This document shows, in pieces, positions 1 to 9,700 of a stretch of 64,000 bases of DNA. Each line of letters starts with the position of its first letter. Positions within the stretch are counted from its first letter, which is position 1. The notes beneath the pieces are model-generated. The model had not been told where the DNA came from and made no database searches. It saw only the letters and a list, made by a program, of their open reading frames with translations. This DNA comes from Isochrysis galbana (taxonomy: Eukaryota; Haptophyta; Isochrysidales; Isochrysidaceae): assembly GCA_018136815.1 (NCBI GenBank), contig CM030941.1, positions 685,528 to 749,527 of the forward strand, written 5' to 3'. Position numbers and translations under genes: made by a program.

Positions 1-943
1 CTCGTGCCCTCCCCCTCCGGCCCCAATTCCCGCATCCAAGGGGCCTTCGGTTAACCTCATGCTCATGCTCATGCTCTGTCTGCCCTTTGGCAAACAGCTG
101 GCAGGCCGCAGCATTTCCCCCCCCCTGCTGAAGCGGCAGCGTTTCTGGTGCGGTGTGCGGTGTACATAGGGCGTTGTCTTCCAAAAAGACGCGTCGCGCG
201 ACGGGATACCCGGGATCGGCGCTCGCGAGGCGCAGAGCTAGGGCGCCCTGGGAAAGAGTCATGGGAGACTGGGTGTTGTTGAGCGGGTGTGTAAGGTTAC
301 AGCCCTCTGCTCGCGCGCGGCGGTGGAGGGGTGCGTGTCGCCGGTGGCTCGCGCCCTAGTTCCCTCCCCCTCCCCTTGCGGTATAGGCGTTCACTAGCGC
401 AAACGCAAGCGTTCTCTGAACAGGGTGGGCTCTGGGTGCAGCGAGCAGCGAGGCTCTCAGAAACTCTTTCCTGGCTACTTTAGACTTTAGACTTTAGAGG
501 CGTGACGACCACCAAGTGTCCCTGTTCGACCGCCCTAGAGGCCAGAGGCAGCGCGAAACAGCTGCACAATGAAAACAAAACTGAGCTTTCTTCTTCATTC
601 AAGCCGCCTCTGTACTTTAGTAGTATGAGTACATTTCTGCTCTGGGGAGCACAGACAGTAGAACAATAAGCAGCAGGATGGTCGCTCGGTCGGTCGGTCG
701 TCGGCGCACAAAACGAGTGGGAATACTGTATTGAAGAGAGAAGGAGAGAGATACTTTACTCCTACTCTAGAGGAGAGAGAGCGAGGCGGAGAAGAGAGAC
801 AGCAGAGATAAGAGAGGGGGCGATGAGGGGAGAGGGCGGGGGGTAGGCGAGGAGGAGAGAGAAACAGAGGGCCAGAGGAAGAGAGAGAGAGGAGCGCGCG
901 TGCGCGCGACGAAAGGTGTCCAAGGAGGGAAGGCAGCAGTAGT
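1..943. other. 5' intergenic region with a hAT-type terminus
   Basis: No gene is supported here. Bases 516-537 are the right terminus of a hAT-like family: read on the minus strand they give TAGGGCGGTCGAACAGGG, close to the termini at 47694 and 49392. The rest of that element would lie to the left and may leave the window. Bases 730-900 are strongly purine-rich on the plus strand and lead into the TLC-domain gene. Short open frames in this stretch are low-complexity translations of that tract. Confidence 0.5.
745..775 (+). promoter_or_regulatory. candidate promoter palindrome upstream of TLC gene
   Basis: A block reading ATACTTTACTCCTACTCTAG lies about 175 bases before the start codon at 944. 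The same TACTTTA / ACTCTAGAG words occur upstream of at least five other genes in the window. A related block (TACTTTAGTAGTATGAGTAC) is at about 613-633. Function is inferred only from this recurrence. Confidence 0.35.
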
Positions 944-1714
944 ATGCCATCTCGTACGGCTGGTGCACGACTAGGGGACACGGGCGCTCGGTTCGTTCTC
1001 AGCTATCCCAATGAGAAGCTTGCCGTGTTTGCTGCGAGCCTGATCGGCTTCTTCCTCTTGGGCTTCCTCATCCGCTATGTGGTGCAGCACGTGCTGGGCG
1101 TCAAAGCGCCGCCGAATATTCTGTCCAACACTGTGAGCACTCTCCATGCGCTCATCGTCGTGAGTACCGCGGCGTATACCTTCATCAACGGTGATGGTGA
1201 CATTGGCAGCGGTGCTGAGGCGTCGTGGATCGGCTCGGTCGGGCTGGTAATTTCAGCGGCATACTTCATCTGGGACATCCACAACATGATCGTCACGGGA
1301 TTTGAGCCTCTGGTACCACTCTTGCTGCACCACGTCATAAGTGGTATCTCGATGGCTGTCATTGCTGGATGGGTACCGCGTGCGGTTTGGTACACGTGCA
1401 TCCTCCAGATGACCGAAGGGACAGTTCCCATCAGCAATGTGGTGACTCTGCTGGAATGGCGGCAGAAGCAACACTCAACTGCGTATGTGCTTGGTCGCTG
1501 GGCGCTCTTGATCGTGTGGTTGGTGCTACGCATTGCCATCGTGCTATACTTCTTGTTCCCTGTATGGCGGGATTGGGCAGGGATGACGGATATCATGCAC
1601 TTCCTTGCCCTGAACGGACCGGCTCTCCTCGTTTTCAATATCGGCGCCCTTTTCAGCATGGTTCTCAAAGGCTTTCCTTGGCTTGGTGGCGACTCGAAAG
1701 CCAAACAAAGCTGA
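944..1714 (+). CDS. TLC-domain (TRAM/LAG1/CLN8-like) membrane protein
   Basis: This 256-residue single-exon frame starts at the first ATG after a purine-rich leader. It contains about six to seven hydrophobic segments spread over residues 25-245 and the family hallmark LLHHVISG near residue 128, preceded by an acidic/aromatic segment (FIWDIHNMIV). The size and layout match the short TLCD/TMEM136-like members of the TLC superfamily rather than full ceramide synthases, because no homeobox or long N-terminal extension is present. The family acts in the ER or plasma membrane in lipid sensing, trafficking or synthesis; the exact substrate cannot be read from the sequence. The C-terminus (GGDSKAKQS) is polar and probably cytosolic. 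The nearest neighbour downstream is a small transposon. Confidence 0.75.
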   Translation: MPSRTAGARLGDTGARFVLSYPNEKLAVFAASLIGFFLLGFLIRYVVQHVLGVKAPPNILSNTVSTLHALIVVSTAAYTFINGDGDIGSGAEASWIGSVGLVISAAYFIWDIHNMIVTGFEPLVPLLLHHVISGISMAVIAGWVPRAVWYTCILQMTEGTVPISNVVTLLEWRQKQHSTAYVLGRWALLIVWLVLRIAIVLYFLFPVWRDWAGMTDIMHFLALNGPALLVFNIGALFSMVLKGFPWLGGDSKAKQS

Positions 1715-2524
1715 GAGATTCAGGAGAGATGTAGGTCCCACGCCTCTCCTTGTACGTATTGTTGTTTATATCGATGCGGCTTGACGTTCGTGTATTGAAT
1801 CCCCAAAGCTGTCAATCAACGAGAACTGGAACACAACGCCATGCCGGATGGGCCTTCATATGAGCAACATTTTACGATTGGCTCTCAGATCATCAACTGG
1901 CATAAGTTCTGCATCATCTTCAGCAGTGTGTGAAACGCTTGTGTGTCGGTCTGTATTCATCTTTAGGCGCGTCGGGATTGTGCGCATGCTTGTACCCTCC
2001 CTCGTCCCTCATTTTATAGCTCGGTATGTATGGCTACAACAGGCAGAAATCCGAAATGCCGCCTTATGCCTGTTGCTTGCGCGCAAAGTGAGGATATTTG
2101 ATGTCGATGTTCAGGAGAGTTCGACAGAAAGGCTTACCTGAAAGCGCCTCCTTCCCTGCCGGCATACCCCCTTTATACTGTTGTATATCGTCGTAGGCGC
2201 TGCCGCCTGTTGGCACGAGCTGCAATACGCTAAAATTACGGCCATCGACATGCGGTGTTGCCAAGGTGCAAGGTGAGCAAGGTGCAAGGTGGCCCAAGCC
2301 TCAATGCTCACACTCACGTTCCCCAAGCTCCCAAGCTTAAGCTAGCTCACGATTCGCACCGTACGATGTTATATACGTCGTTATACGTGATACGTATGTA
2401 TACGAAATACGAAAGAGAAAGAACGAATATGAAATACTACGAAAGAGAAAGAACGAATATGAAAGTAGTATAAGAAATAAGAATAAGTCGTCGGCGCGGA
2501 GTTCGGCGGGCGGTGTACGATCAG

Positions 2525-2952
2525 TTGGGGTTGACGTAAGTTTTGTAAATTTTTTTGTCAAATTTGGGTGGTCAATCGAAATCGAAATTTTTGACCAAAA
2601 TTTGGGGCCTTTCACTTGGAAAGAAACAAAACTTGGGGGGCCGCGCGGAGATTGGAAGATGCGACACGCGAGGAGAGAGAGAGGCACAGCAGGGCGCCGG
2701 CTCACGCCCCCGCCTTGTCCCCCAGCTCACGACCCATAACATTATCTTTCCTCCCTAGCCTGAAGGATTGGGATTGGCACGACGTGGTCCACGACGCAGT
2801 CGTCGTCGAAGGTGCGAGGGAGAGTGTTATAGGGTTATAATAGGACAAAATATTCGAAAGCGTCAATTTTGATCAAAATTTAGGTGCCCAACCCTCAAAT
2901 TTTGACAACAAAATTTTGGGCCCTTACAAAACAAAACTTACGTCAAAGCCAA
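2525..2952. mobile_element. 428-bp non-autonomous inverted-repeat transposon (MITE)
   Basis: The ends are inverted repeats of 22 bases with two mismatches, sharing the perfect core TTGACGTAAGTTTTGT at 2531-2546 and, inverted, at 2931-2946. The element is flanked by the direct repeat ACGATCAG at 2517-2524 and 2953-2960, an 8-bp target duplication of the hAT, P or piggyBac-unlike size class. Subterminal sequence is rich in AAATTTTGAC-like words. No coding capacity is visible. The high end identity suggests a recent insertion. Family assignment to hAT rests only on the duplication length. Confidence 0.7.
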
Positions 2953-3379
2953 ACGATCAGCGAAGCGAAGAAGGTATAGGCGATAGGCAATGGGTGATAG
3001 CAGCCGTAGGTGTGCGGTGTGCGGGGGGTGCCCGCAAGCAAGAGCGCCGGAGCGCCGGGCGCATAGAGTGTACGTGTACACGTGCACAAGTCGGTCGAGC
3101 CATGAGCCATGCGCAGGCGCGTCGGAGCTCGGAGCTGCCCCGGAGGTGTGGCTATGGCTGTGGCTGTGGGCATCTTTGCTAACTACTCGGGCATACCACA
3201 GAGTCTCCAGTCCGCCTTGCCGCTTGCCGCTTGCCCTGACCCTAATATGCACATGTACTCTGAAAACAGAAAACATGTCCATCCCCTGATCCTGATCCCC
3301 TGCGCGCCCCGATGGCGATAGTGAGTAAAACCGGCTCGACGAGCAACAAGAAAATTACGAAACGGCTGGCGCCGGTCGT

Positions 3380-3740
3380 TGCAGCGAGGAGAGAAGAGGC
3401 CGGAGGGGGTGAGAGAAGAGGGAGAAAAGGGAGGAGGGCGTGGGGGCGGAAAAGAATAGAGAAAAGAGAGAGAAGAGGGGGGGCGGGAGAGAGGAGACGG
3501 AGGGAGAGGAGGAGGAAGAGCGGGAGAGAGGATGATAGATGGAGCGAGAGAGAGGAGAGGAGAGGAGAGGGGGGGTGGGGGAGAGAGAGAGAGAGCGTGT
3601 AGTATATAGGGAATATAGAGAGTGAGAGAGCGAAAAGAGGGAGGAAAGAGAGGGGGAGGGAGCGAGACGAGAGAGAGCAGCGGAGTGGGGGGGTTTAACA
3701 GAAAGAGAGCGAGGGAGGAGAGAAGAAGGTGGGAGGGGGA
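3380..3740 (+). repeat. polypurine tract in CFAP54 leader
   Basis: About 360 bases are nearly all G and A on the coding strand, immediately upstream of the CFAP54 start codon. Similar tracts precede most genes here. It may be part of the 5' untranslated region or promoter. Confidence 0.6.
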
Positions 3741-3779
3741 AAGGGGGAGGAGTTGGTGCGGTGCTCTACGTTGGTAGCG

Positions 3780-6700
3780 ATGGCCCAGCACGAGGCGGAG
3801 AGGGCTTTCCGCACCGAGCTCGACCGGCTACACGCCTCAGCCAGCCGGAGGGGCCCTGCGGCACTCAAGGCGACCCTCAAGAGCAAGCTCCTCCACTTGC
3901 TAGAGAGCTACAAGCCCAAGCTCTCGGCTGGCACCCACCAGGCGGCGATGCTTGAGGCGGGAGAGCTGCTCTTGGAGCTCAATGAGCTGGAGGCTGCGCG
4001 CACGCACTGTTTCGAACGCATTAGACAGCTCGCCCAAGACGACGGGCTTGCTGCCTCAGGACAGCAGGCGCTCACACAGCGCGCACGTGCAGAGTTCGGT
4101 GCAGTCGAGTCCTCCTTCCTCTCGCTGATGGAGCGCGATCCCAACTTGTACAAGTCGGCCTCCGCTGCAGCGCTCTCGTCATTGCTCGCCCGGGCGCGCG
4201 CAGCCATTGCCCTCTGCACGCCGCATGAGCCATTGTACTGGGTCGTGTTCAACGGGACTGTATTGTGCTACCGTCTCTGCCGGCCCGCTCTCAGCCCGGA
4301 ACGAGCAGCCATTACGATCGAGACACTCGGCTTCTGCGCGCTAGCGCTGGAGAGTATGCTTCCCTTGCTCCAGTCGCGCTTCCTCGGTTGGCGGGTCCGT
4401 GTCTACACTGCTCTGTGTCACGCGTACGAGGCCAGCGGGTCGTTCAGCGGCGCCAAGCGAGCAGTTGCTCACGTTCTAGAGAAAATGGAGGAGATTGGCC
4501 GCTTGTCCAGACACGACCCTGTACCTCCTACCAAGCGATCAAGCGAGCGCCTCGCTGCAGCAATGCGAGCTTTTCGAGCCCTGCAGCTCAAGTACTCTGG
4601 TAGTTCAGAGCTAGGAGCTCCCATTGAAGACCTCTTTGGCGTAGAGACCGCACATCAAATATCCTCACTCCTAGAACTCGTGCTTGACTACGGAGTATCC
4701 TCCAAGCGTGTGATCGGGCCTGCATCGCCCCAGAATACAGATGCCGCAGGCGAGGTACCACGTTCACAGCTCGGTCAGGAAGCGCTGGCTGCGGCGTTGC
4801 GAATCGCCGACCCACTGGTGACACTGATGGCGGAGCCCGCGAAGCTTGCAGATACCATGAGAGCTTCGGGGGGTACGGCGAAAGAGAAGGAGGCAGCAGC
4901 AACTGAAGGCGCGTCGGTGACTCCGGCTGCTGAGACTGCAGTGACGAATGAGGACGATGACCCAGCCGCTCGGGCAGCCAAAGAAGAGGCGGCCGCTGCG
5001 ATGGATGCCGCTGCAAATGCGGCGACAACAGCGGCAGAGAAGCTGCCGCTCTCTCTTCAGGCAGATCTCATGCGAGAATTATTTCGTGCGGGTAACTGGG
5101 AGGCTGTTGACCGGTTGCTCCCGCCGACGGTTGCGCGTGCAGCTACGGCGCTAGATACTGTTTCAGCATTGGCCGCTTCCGCTGCCACGCTTGATTCCGA
5201 CGCCAAGGATGGCACCGTTGCGTTTGGGAACTCGATGACCGCACCGGTCGCACTGGCCTCAGGCGGTGTCAAGCAACGTGCGGCTGCGGACACCATGGAC
5301 GGAACGGAGTCGACAGTCGAGTTCCCCGTCGAGACAGCTGGCGAAGTAGATAGCGCCGTCATTTGGGCCGAGCTGCAGCTGATGCAACTTGTGCGCGCCC
5401 TCAGGGTAGCACAAGAGGACTCTTCCCCGGCCAAGGTGAGGGCGGCGGTGCTTGACCTTGCACGTCTATTGGAGGCATGCCGCTCGCGGCCACTTTCCGC
5501 AGCGATAGATAGCAGGCCGGACGAATTCGGTGATGCTGCGCTCCTACTTTGGTCCGAATGTGCAACATCTCTCACCGCCGCGGACGAAGCTGATGCGGCA
5601 CAAGGGGTGTTGTCACCAATAGGTGCTCCTCAATCTCTTGCCCACCGCGTGCTCACGGTGAGATTGCGACCTAAGACAAGCGCTGACGGCCCCCGATTGG
5701 CAGCAGCGCTCGCTCAACTCACAGAGCGAGATTCATCCTTCTCTTACAAGATATCGCAAGACGGCTCCGCCTACCTTTCGGGCCAGGGTGAACTCGCACT
5801 GCGTGTCGCTTGCGATAGATTGGCCCAGGGACTCAAAACCGGGAAAGATCAAGGGATCGATGTCGGCGCTCTCCTCGCGCCCGTGAAGCAGTCAAGTGTG
5901 AGCAGTGAGACCGCGTTGGGACCAGATGGGGCCTTGACTCTTCGCAGGCCATCGCTGAACGCTGCTGGCAATGTCTTCTCGGATGCTGGCGCCCGTAGCG
6001 ATGATGTTGGAGACAAGGGCGCCCAAGATGCTGTCGTCTTACACGAGACCCTGCGTGCGGCCTACTGGACCATCACCCGCGCCGGCCTTCGCGACACGCA
6101 GCTTTGTGCGACGATGGGGTTGCGCCTTGCGTCAATTCAGTGCGAGCGCGGAGCCTACGCAGAAGCGGTCTCCACATGCCGCCACGCCATTGCAGAGATC
6201 GAAAAAGCCCGCAGCATCATGGTGGTCGAACTAGCGGAGGCAGGTATCGGAGGCGTTCCATCGGCTTCTGCGGCTACTGTGCTTCAGTCGCTCGAAGGTG
6301 CTTCGCCGTTCTCGTCATCGAAAGATGGCCTGCAGCAAGCCCTTGCTTGCGTGCACACCGACCTCTTGGTATGGCTCTTCCGCGCCGAGCTCGCCCTCGC
6401 CCTCACTAAGTCAGAGGCGGTATCGCGACGCAAGTTCGAGACCACCCGTGCCGTGCAAATGAAACGGCGTTCGCACCGCCACATTTACGGCCGACAATGG
6501 GAGGTAGACCGAAAGCGCGAAGCCGCTGAGGATGCAGCAATCGTCCCGCTGCCCTCTCACTCGGCGGCGAGGGAAGCTCAGCTTCTAGCCGAATTCGAAC
6601 ATAATCCGTACGCTAAGGCGATTTTGCTCATGGAGATGGCACCGTACCGCCAGGGAGCCAAGGAGCGCGCCGCCGTGCTCGCTGAAGCGGTCGAGGTCCT

Positions 6701-9700
6701 GGAACGTGCCAGGGCCCACGAGGGGCAAATCCTCATGGCTTCTGCCCCAAGCAGCAAGACTAGCAGCCCTTCCAACTGCCCGCCGCCGCCTCAACTGGTC
6801 TATCGCACTACGGACTCCATCTGCGTGCGGCCTTGCCAGTATACTCCACCTAAGGGAGCTGATGTGACGTCCTGTGCTGTGTTTGCGAAAGTGGCGGCTG
6901 CTGAGATCTCCGTCTCGACCAACAATACGGAGTACGCGGGCTCTGGCGAAAAGATTGCTCTGGAGCTGGAAACGAGTCTAGAGGAGCCGCTCCGTGGCTG
7001 TGTCGTTCTGAGTGGGCTACCGCCCGCGGCATCAATTGTTTTTGCGGCAGCAGGCTATGGTCCGGACGGCAAGATGGTCGGCGGAATTGGGAAGACATCG
7101 TATGAAGTGTTGACATCTTTACCGCTTCCGCGCTGCCTTCAATGGGGCTATCTTGCCCGTGTAGCTGCCCAGCTTAACGTGAAAGCTGTTGTGCACCGTG
7201 CGTCGCAAAAGGTGTTGGCGTCCTTCGTCGAGAAGGACGAGGACGCCAACGACTGGGAAATATCACCCTTGCTCCGTTGGAGGCTCGCAGTCCGCGCGGT
7301 CGGCCATTCTTCTCCAGCCGAGCTGCGGACTGCGGCGCAAGCATTTCTTGTAGAAGCTGCCTTCACCACTGTATCGGGGGCGGGAGCTTCTGCCCAGACT
7401 CCCGTTCGAGGGCAGAAGGTGGCTTTAGGTCGCGCTCAACTCGAAATCCTGGCGCTTCAGCTAGCACTGGCTGCCGGTGACAGTGCGCTTGCTGCGTGTG
7501 CCGCACAAGCGGCGTTCCACTCCCTGGTCCCGCTGCTGCGAGCCGGGCAATGCTCCACTTTCCTTATTCAGCCTCTCTCGGCGTGCCTCGCCGCACTCTC
7601 CGTGCTACCGACCCGGGCTCTGACCTCAATTCAAGGCGGTGCCCACCTGCTGGCTCGACTTGGGTTTGAGACCTCGCAGCTCGCTGCCGCGGCGCGACTT
7701 TCGGGCCTTGCCACCCAAGCTCCTGCGATAGCGAACAAGCTCATCGGCTCCGAGGAGGAAGGGGCCAGCACCCCCAAGGCCTCCGAGACAACCAGTGCAA
7801 ATTGCCGCGGAGACGGGCTTATGAGGACCATCTTCAGCAAATGGCTCGCATCCCACACGCACTTGGCTGCAGCTGTAGGAAACATACGGGAATTTCCGGG
7901 ACGCGAGATTCGTGACGCGCTGGCGCGGTCCGCTGATGAAGCCGCCGCACTCTTATCAAGCATTGAGGCGGACGAGTGCCATTTTGAGTTCACGGTGCAA
8001 GTCTGCCAAGGCATGCTTGCGGCTAGCCCGACACCGAATACCGTAGCCAAAATTCGGCAAGCACTCGCCCACGCCTCTGAGCTAGCACGAGGTGCTTCTA
8101 TTGTACAGCCCCTCTTCCGTCGTGTTGTGCTGGCAAAGGAGACCGCTGCTAGTTTGGAGCCGATGCCAGAGGTCTTGGAGAGCGAGGAAGGTAAGGACGA
8201 GGCCGCCCGTCATCAGCTTGGGTTGTCCTTGGCAACGCTATTACGTGCCGCATGGCTCTATGTAAAGGAACGCAGGTCCGCGCGCGCGCATCGTGATACC
8301 GTGCTCCCGTGGCGGGCCCACTCAAAGCTTGTGCTTGCGCGCTGTGCCGCCATTTCGCCCGATCAACCACCTCTAGCAGGTGGCGAGGCTGACCTAGAGG
8401 AACAGGGAGTTAGTGAGGACCAAGCGAATGAAGATAGGATTGCTATGGACCCGTCGCTTTTCGATGGTCTCGATGTGCTCGCCGAGTGCTCACGTGCATC
8501 AGTGCTAGCTTTACGCGCAAAGTGCCCAATGATTGTGCTCCAAGCAGTTGCCATGATGATGAACTTTTATTCAAGCCTGCCCATCGCGACCTTGGCATCG
8601 CGAGCGTTCAATGGCTTCGACCCGCAACTGCGGCCATCAAACCTGCACGACGCACTAGATCCAATGCCCGTCGTTCCCGACAAAGCATGGCAAATCTTGC
8701 TCACTGGGACGAATTCAGTGCTCGGAGTTCTTGCCACCATGCGCGAAGGTCACCCACTGGGCGGAAGTGACAGGACGAGCTTGACTTTGATCGGTGCGTC
8801 CGCGGCAAACCTTGACGATGCAGCCTCGGATGGGGACGAGAACGAGTCCCTAGCCTTGGCCCCCGACGGCTGGTTCGAGCTCCGTGACACGACAAGCGAC
8901 ACGGGATTGCTCGATTATGCTTGGGTTGTCCGCATGGTACGCATCACCTTGCACTGGTTGCAGCTTGGCCGTCAGTGGCACAAGCAGGAAAGGCTCGCCC
9001 TAACATTTGATTATCTCACGGATGGCAAGTACAACTCGGAAATCTTGCCATTCCTCGCACAAGCGCAAGAAAAGCTCCATGGCACAGAATCGGCGGACGG
9101 AGAGCCTACCCCTGCAATCAAGCAGCTTTCCATCCAGGTAGCACGCACAACATCAGCCTGCGCTACCTCGCTCGAGAAGTGCCGCGAATTGGTGCATAAC
9201 ACACTTGGACCACACGATGGCGACATGAGTGTAGAAAAGAGTGAAGCTTTCGCCTTGGTTCATCGTGCATACGCAGAGTGCATCTCAAAATGTCGTGATG
9301 AAGGCGAAACTAAACTGCTGATCGAGGCGCTCATCGAGCTAGGTGAGCTGCGTCTGCGCTCTGGACAAGCAAAAAAAGCAGCAGAGGCATGGCGTCAGGC
9401 CTTGGATTCAACACTTGGTCAGCTAGACGTGATTCTGTCATGGCGGGATCTGATTGAATTTCAAAGTGCGGACGGCAGTACATTCCTTGCTTCGTACGGG
9501 GTTGTGGTCACCGGCCGCGCTCTTACCCTTTGTTGTGCACTTGCAATGCACTCATCGCGACGTGACCTCGAGATGCGGCTGGAGTATGCACTGTTCAGTG
9601 CTGCCCTCGCGCGCGCGCTCTTTGCGGGTTCAGCGGTGCATCCGTCACGCAACATTGAGTTTGCAGGATACCGCTTGCGCGAGTTGTGGCCTGGGGCCCA

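Larger units (their letters stand above)
1715..3779. other. intergenic region with a small transposon and purine tract
   Basis: No host gene is supported. Bases 2407-2466 hold a tandem duplication of a unit of about 30 bases (core ACGAAAGAGAAAGAACGAAT). A small inverted-repeat element occupies 2525-2952. Bases 3380-3740 are almost pure purine on the plus strand and form the leader of the CFAP54 gene; frames within it are arginine/glutamate or serine/proline low-complexity artefacts. Confidence 0.6.

Noticed and set aside
1075-1704. Minus-strand 209-residue frame
   Set aside because: It is antisense to the TLC-domain gene, whose motifs are clear on the plus strand.
3183-3886. Serine/proline/leucine-rich minus-strand frames upstream of CFAP54
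   Set aside because: They read the antisense of the purine tract and overlap the real CFAP54 start.
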